Positions 62,295-64,000 of a DNA stretch of 64,000 nt are shown piece by piece. The translations under genes were made by a program, and so were the position numbers. Source of the stretch: an uncultured Opitutia bacterium (GTDB lineage: Bacteria; Verrucomicrobiota; Verrucomicrobiia; Opitutales; UBA953); contig CAIOAN010000008.1 of NCBI GenBank assembly GCA_903855995.1, forward strand, positions 310,001-374,000, in the 5' to 3' direction. Position 1 is the stretch's first letter, and the number at the start of each line of letters is the position of its first letter. Below the pieces are notes generated by a model. The model had not been told where the DNA came from. It worked only from the letters and a program-made list of their open reading frames with translations, and made no database searches.

Positions 62295-63443
62295 TCAATA
62301 GACGTCGCGCTGGTAGCGGCCTTCTTTCTTAAACTGCTTCACCCACTCCAAGGCAGCCTCAGGCGTCAGTCCACCCTGCTCCGCCACGATGGCGTGCAAG
62401 GCCGCGTCGACATCCTTCGCCATGCGCTTCGCATCGCCGCAGACGTAGAAATAGGCACCCTGCTGAATCCATTTCCAGAGTTCGGCGGCGTTCTCGCGCA
62501 TCCGGTCCTGGACATAGACCTTCTCAGCTTGGTCGCGCGAGAAAGCCGTGTCGAGACGGGTGAGCACGCCCGCCTGCTGATACTCCGACCATTCATCGGC
62601 GTAGAGGAAATCATGGTCCTTGCGCTGGTCGCCGAAGAAGAGCCAGTTCGGGCCCTTCGCGCCACGGGCGGCACGATCCATCACGAAGCTACGGAAGGGG
62701 GCGACACCGGTACCTGGGCCGACCATGATGACCGGGATATTATCGTCGGCCGGGAGGCCGAAGTGAGAATCCGCGACAAAGATCGGCAAATCTGGTTCAT
62801 TCATGCGGGCGCGGTCAGCGAGGTAGCTGGAGCAGACGCCTTCGCGCGAGCGGCCATTGGTCTCGTAACGGACCACGGCGACCGTGAGATGGATTTCCTG
62901 CGGATACTTCGAGGGCGCGGAGGAGATCGAATACAGACGCGGCATCAGCTTGCGCATGAGTTCGATGAGTTCCTGTGCGGATGGACGGGCAGACGGGTGC
63001 TCCAGGAAGAGGTCGAGGAATTCGCGTTGCTCCATCCAAGCTTTCTTTTTTTCGGGATCAGCTTCGCCGATGGCGGCCGCGAGACGATCCTTGTCCGCAG
63101 CGTCGGTCGCCCGGTCATGCAAGAGCTGGGCGAACTTATACGTTGGGCCATTGAGGGCGAGGCGGGTCGACAGCGCTTGCCGCAGGGTAACCGGGGATAG
63201 ATCCTTGGGGATGGTCACCTGCTCGTCGCCCGTGAAACCGGCAGCCTTGAGCAAGGCGACCACGGTGGCCGGGTTGTTGGTCGGAAACACGCCCAGGCTG
63301 TCGCCGCATTTATAGGTGAGGCCGCTGCCGGCGAGGGACACTGAGAAGTGCTGAGTATCCTTCTGGCTGGCAGGAGAACTCAGACGACGACGGTCGACGA
63401 GACGGGCCGGGAACGGGTTATTCTTATCGAAAGGGGCGGACAT
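62295..63443 (-). CDS. CysJ-like NADPH-flavoprotein reductase lacking the flavodoxin domain
   Basis: The 382-residue product contains the FAD- and NADPH-binding part of sulfite/cytochrome P450 reductases. It shows YKCGDSLGVFPTNNPA, PRLYSISSAPSKYPQ, GVCSSYLADRAR, GPGTGVAPFRSFVMDRAA and FYVCGDAKRMAKDVD, ending in RYQRDVY. The N-terminal FMN flavodoxin domain of CysJ is absent. It could pair with a separate flavodoxin or sulfite reductase. It lies 79 bases upstream of fabG on the same strand. Confidence 0.85.
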   Translation of the reverse strand: MSAPFDKNNPFPARLVDRRRLSSPASQKDTQHFSVSLAGSGLTYKCGDSLGVFPTNNPATVVALLKAAGFTGDEQVTIPKDLSPVTLRQALSTRLALNGPTYKFAQLLHDRATDAADKDRLAAAIGEADPEKKKAWMEQREFLDLFLEHPSARPSAQELIELMRKLMPRLYSISSAPSKYPQEIHLTVAVVRYETNGRSREGVCSSYLADRARMNEPDLPIFVADSHFGLPADDNIPVIMVGPGTGVAPFRSFVMDRAARGAKGPNWLFFGDQRKDHDFLYADEWSEYQQAGVLTRLDTAFSRDQAEKVYVQDRMRENAAELWKWIQQGAYFYVCGDAKRMAKDVDAALHAIVAEQGGLTPEAALEWVKQFKKEGRYQRDVY

Positions 63444-63503
63444 GGCGAATCCAACGCAGGATGCCTACCCGGGTGCTGATGCAAACCTCTTTTGACCGAC
63501 GGC

Positions 63504-64000
63504 TTACTTCCAGACCTTGACCCAGTCGATGTCCACGTCGTCGGGTAGTTGCTTGAGATTCAGACTCGGGCGTTCGAATTCCGCCACGCGGTGGGAAAAG
63601 GTGATATTCACCGGGAGTTTCATCTCCACGCGGTCGACCTTATGCACCTGCTTGCCGTTCACATACCAGATATAACTTTTCTCGGAGCAGAGTAGTCCGT
63701 AGGTGTTGAATTTCTTGGACGCTTCGCCCGCCTTCAGAAACTGGGTCATCTTACCTTCTGGCCGGTAATCATGCTGACCGTTATCATTCACGGTGCGCAT
63801 CCAGGGGTGAAGGGAATCGCCGCCAAGCCCCTCAAAGAGCACCAAGGTATTGGGAATAGCCTTACCATCGGCGGGCCCGAGTCGCAGGTAGCCCGTATGC
63901 CCCTTGTAAGCATTCATCCGCATCGATGCTTCAAAGTAGCCGAACAGCTGTTCGAACTTCCCCTTGGTGCTGATGCCATTCCCCTGAATCATGTCCGCAC
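63504..64000 (-). CDS. GH16-like secreted protein (partial, 5' end beyond window)
   Basis: The frame stays open through the window edge. Visible residues include ISTKGKFEQLFGYFEASMRM and end with DDVDIDWVKVWK, both typical of the GH16 beta-jelly-roll. The catalytic EIDxxE motif does not appear; the aligned stretch reads NTLVLFEGLGG, keeping only the last Glu. It may be an inactive or divergent relative. The signal sequence should lie upstream of the window. Confidence 0.7.
   Translation of the reverse strand, partial: ADMIQGNGISTKGKFEQLFGYFEASMRMNAYKGHTGYLRLGPADGKAIPNTLVLFEGLGGDSLHPWMRTVNDNGQHDYRPEGKMTQFLKAGEASKKFNTYGLLCSEKSYIWYVNGKQVHKVDRVEMKLPVNITFSHRVAEFERPSLNLKQLPDDVDIDWVKVWK

Overview
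The window looks like one GC-rich chromosome segment of a verrucomicrobium, probably of the Opitutae type. The indicators are a Verru_Chthon cassette protein A homologue with a pilin-like leader, a very large PVC-type dehydrogenase ending in a CxxCH cytochrome domain, an LpxC-FabZ fusion followed by lpxA, a SecD-SecF fusion next to yajC, a Cys-type sulfatase, and many secreted or lipoprotein genes of unknown role. LPS synthesis genes imply an outer membrane. I see no phage, transposon, CRISPR array or rRNA. One tRNA (His) is present. Most start codons have A/C-rich leaders with no Shine-Dalgarno motif.

Layout. 1-5841: two copies of a two-gene cassette (a large pilin-like-leader protein plus a secreted partner); the first copy is cut by the window edge. 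5842-10661 (minus): yajC-secDF-recJ. 10794-12830: kup. 12838-18497 (minus): galE, HIT protein, ybeY, queC-queD-queE, carA and a lipoprotein. 18604-21213: leuS, with a strong terminator shared with the convergent gene. 21283-28094: a uronate block made of an MFS transporter (minus), then two dehydrogenases, a KDG-type kinase, an SDR reductase and uxaC (plus). 28111-30235: a tandem duplication of (small membrane protein + secreted thioredoxin-like protein), one copy split by an in-frame TAG. 30241-33897 (minus): pabA/trpG, nrdR, an unknown gene, HIT protein, tsaB, alr.

34271-38854: lpxC-fabZ, lpxA, dienelactone hydrolase, serine hydrolase, lipoprotein. 38856-42932 (minus): small membrane protein, thymidine phosphorylase, ribD, DEAD-box-type helicase. 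43108-43185: tRNA-His. 43273-47548: secreted LamG-like protein, an unknown anchored protein and the PVC cytochrome protein. 47725-50323 (minus): groS-groL preceded by a TPR gene. 50411-52649: M29 aminopeptidase and an RluA/RluD-type pseudouridine synthase. 52871-55886 (minus): unknown anchored protein, CDF metal exporter, sulfatase. 55995-58234: thioesterase, metallo-hydrolase, unknown gene and a ChrR-like double cupin split by an in-frame TAA. 58239-64000 (minus): GH16-like gene (cut by the edge), CysJ-like reductase, fabG-acpP-fabF and two paralogous secretin-like secreted proteins.

The best candidates for undescribed biology are the two duplicated secreted/membrane cassettes, the secretin-like pair behind fabF, the two in-frame stops in otherwise intact reading frames, and the uronate block with two dehydrogenases of unassigned role. 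All family calls come from reading motifs by eye; no database search was run.
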